Source of the DNA: JANWHF01 sp036276235
GTDB lineage: Bacteria > Planctomycetota > Phycisphaerae > Tepidisphaerales > Tepidisphaeraceae
NCBI GenBank assembly: GCA_036276235.1
Contig: DATBDZ010000057.1
Span: 1 to 22,263, forward strand
Length of the DNA: 22,263 bases
Direction of reading: 5' to 3'
Shown here: positions 20,831 through 22,263 of the stretch, one piece after another
Layout of the letters: every line of letters begins with the position of its first letter
Position numbering within the stretch: the first letter of the stretch is position 1
Notes under the pieces: model-generated
Databases searched by the model: none
Told to the model about the DNA's origin: nothing
The model's input: only the letters and a program-made list of their open reading frames with translations
Made by a program: the position numbers and the translations under genes

Positions 20831-22018
20831 CTACTTTGGCGTCTCTTCTCGCAGTGCCTGCAGCGTCTTGAGCCTCTCCCCTGTTACCGGTTTTTTCGTC
20901 TTCATCATCTCCATGAACGCATCGAACAAATACGCGGCATCGTGTGGGCCAGGGCTGGCTTCGGGGTGGTACTGCACGCAGAAGAGCGGCAAGTCTTTAT
21001 GGCGGAAGCCTTCGACCGTGTTGTCGTTCAGATTGATGTGCGTGACGACGCCGCCTTTGGCTTCGAGCGATTTTTGATCGACGGCGAAGCCGTGGTTCTG
21101 GCTGGTGATTTCTACGCGGCCGGTGTCGAGGTTTTTCACCGGCTGATTGCCGCCTCGATGGCCGAACTTGAGCTTGTAGGTCGTCGCGCCGATGGCGCGG
21201 CCGAGAAGTTGATGGCCCAGGCAGATGCCGAAGATCGGCACCCTACCCAGCGCGCCCTGGATCGGCCGCACGGCGTAGTCGAGCACCGCCGGGTCACCCG
21301 GGCCGTTGCTGATGAACAGGCCGTCGGGGCGATGCTTCATGATCTGCTCGGTCGTCGTATCGGGCGGGAGAACCGTGACTTTCACGCCGCGCTCGATGAG
21401 ATGGCGGAGGATGTTGTGCTTGGCGCCGCAATCCAGCGCGACGACATGCAGCCCGTCGCCGCGCTCGACGCGGCCAAGGCCCCAGTCGCCCTGATCCTGG
21501 TCCCACTCATATTCGGCGGAAGGCTTCACCGCCTGCACCCAATCGGCGCCGGCCATCTGAGCCGCGCCGCGAGCGCGGGCGACGAGCTTCGCATCGTCGA
21601 GAAGCTCGGTGGAAAGGATGCCGCGCATCGCGCCGCCGATGCGGAGCTTGCGCGTCAGCGCGCGGGTGTCGATTCCTTCGATGCCGATGATCGAATTCTG
21701 CTTGAGGTATTCATCCAGGCTCATGTCCGCGCGGTAGTTGGAATAGATCGGAGGTAATTCCTTAACGATAAACCCCGCCACGTGCGGCTGCTTGCTCTCC
21801 ACATCCTGGCGATTGATTCCGTAGTTGCCGATGAGCGGATAGGTCATCGTGACGATCTGCCCCTTGTAGGAGGGATCCGTCAGGATTTCCTGATAGCCGG
21901 TCATGGAAGTATTGAAGACGACTTCGCCTTCGCTGCTGCCGGCATGGCCGAAGCCGCGCCCGGTGAAGACTGTTCCATCCTCCAACGCCAGTTTTGCAAT
22001 CCGAGTATTTCTGCTCAT
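20831..22018 (-). CDS. carA: Carbamoyl-phosphate synthase small (glutaminase) subunit
   Basis: CarA hydrolyses glutamine and channels ammonia to CarB to make carbamoyl phosphate for arginine and pyrimidines. Residues 5-145 are the CPSase small-chain N-terminal domain (LALEDGTVFTGRGFG, NTSMTGYQEILTDPSY). Residues about 190-380 are the class I glutamine amidotransferase domain: FISNGPGDP (235-243), nucleophile Cys266 in FGICLGHQ, and the His351/Glu353 pair in YHPEASPGP. The triad is intact. I chose the ATG at 22018 (395 aa) because family members begin about there. An upstream frame to 22132 adds 38 unlike residues and would cross the -10 box. carB is not next to it; downstream is only the small membrane protein gene. 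Confidence 0.95.
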   Translation of the reverse strand: MSRNTRIAKLALEDGTVFTGRGFGHAGSSEGEVVFNTSMTGYQEILTDPSYKGQIVTMTYPLIGNYGINRQDVESKQPHVAGFIVKELPPIYSNYRADMSLDEYLKQNSIIGIEGIDTRALTRKLRIGGAMRGILSTELLDDAKLVARARGAAQMAGADWVQAVKPSAEYEWDQDQGDWGLGRVERGDGLHVVALDCGAKHNILRHLIERGVKVTVLPPDTTTEQIMKHRPDGLFISNGPGDPAVLDYAVRPIQGALGRVPIFGICLGHQLLGRAIGATTYKLKFGHRGGNQPVKNLDTGRVEITSQNHGFAVDQKSLEAKGGVVTHINLNDNTVEGFRHKDLPLFCVQYHPEASPGPHDAAYLFDAFMEMMKTKKPVTGERLKTLQALREETPK

Positions 22019-22027
22019 CGCGGCGGG

Positions 22028-22033
22028 ATTATA
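22028..22033 (-). promoter_or_regulatory. Perfect -10 box (TATAAT) of carA
   Basis: TATAAT on the - strand ends 9 bases before the carA ATG, so transcription would start 0-3 bases before the start codon, giving a leaderless message. No AGGAG-like site precedes the ATG, which agrees. The -35 region is weak at both 16- and 17-base spacing. Confidence 0.5.
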
Positions 22034-22263
22034 GGGATCGTGGGGAGATTTGCGATTTTTCATTTGCGATTCGCGAATGGGATGAAGTTGCGTTCCAGTG
22101 TTTTGACGCTTGTGGGCGAAGCTAGCCCGCATTTCTCACCACTCCTGAAGAACCGCCAGCAGATGGCGTAGGAGTGACGCCAGTGACGGTGGCGTTGGGA
22201 TGGCGACGTGAAGTTCGTCCCGCAGTGAGATCGTGCGTCGGCTTGGGCAGGTTCCAAAGCAGG
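22034..22263. other. Non-coding stretch upstream of carA with two hairpins
   Basis: I see no gene here; the only open frames are short and unlike proteins. Two stem-loops lie side by side: CGCCA-GCAGA-TGGCG (22154-22168), enclosed by ACTCCT/AGGAGT (22141-22146, 22170-22175), and ACGCCA-GTGACGG-TGGCGT (22177-22195). They could be repeat debris or structured leader RNA from a more distant promoter. Confidence 0.35.

Noticed and set aside
22060..22257. 65-codon open frame upstream of carA on the - strand
   Set aside because: It runs through two hairpins, has no ribosome-binding site and an improbable composition.

Overview
The window looks like a GC-rich chromosomal segment of a planctomycete, possibly of the Phycisphaerae. 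The evidence is a PEP-CTERM sorting tail (13790-13864), a PadR/HAAS regulator pair, many intergenic palindromic repeats, and ordinary housekeeping genes (ispG, hemA, carA) mixed with accessory genes. The taxonomic call is inference; no rRNA or tRNA gene was recognised.

Layout. 53-5526 (+) is a fatty-acid beta-oxidation block: thiolase (fadI type), the bifunctional hydratase/dehydrogenase (fadJ type) 3 bp later, then an acyl-CoA dehydrogenase after a 110-bp gap holding a double-hairpin repeat. ispG follows on the opposite strand (5851-7110). 7537-9367 (-) is a likely three-gene operon: PadR repressor, HAAS-type membrane protein and an unknown 162-aa protein, with a readable promoter/operator. 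Divergent from it is a ribbon-helix-helix/PIN toxin-antitoxin pair (9490-10272). Next come a SPOR lipoprotein (-), an AMP-forming acyl-CoA ligase (+) that could feed the beta-oxidation block, a PEP-CTERM-anchored trypsin-like protease (+), and a large membrane glycosyltransferase (-). 16213-19393 (-) is a tetrapyrrole set: precorrin-2 dehydrogenase (siroheme), a CcsA/HemX-like membrane protein, and glutamyl-tRNA reductase hemA. 19571-20595 (+) is a compact operon of two different TIR-domain proteins overlapping by ATGA. The window ends with carA (-) and a small one-helix membrane protein right behind it.

Intergenic space is unusually rich in palindromes. I see six families: A, a 128-bp element with two complete copies and a clipped one at the window start; B, a hairpin of GGGCGAAC/GTTCGCCC type; C, an element with core GGTACTCC and ATGCTGAGG/CCTCAGCAT stems; D, a perfect 55-bp palindrome; E and F, short single hairpins. 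They fill nearly every gap above 100 bp, including gaps inside apparent operons.

The strongest candidate for an undescribed system is the TIR-TIR operon. It has no recognisable Thoeris ThsA, nuclease, Argonaute or STING partner beside it, and one of its proteins carries an unassigned C-terminal region. The tightly organised padR-HAAS-unknown operon and the multi-family repeat landscape are second-tier interests.
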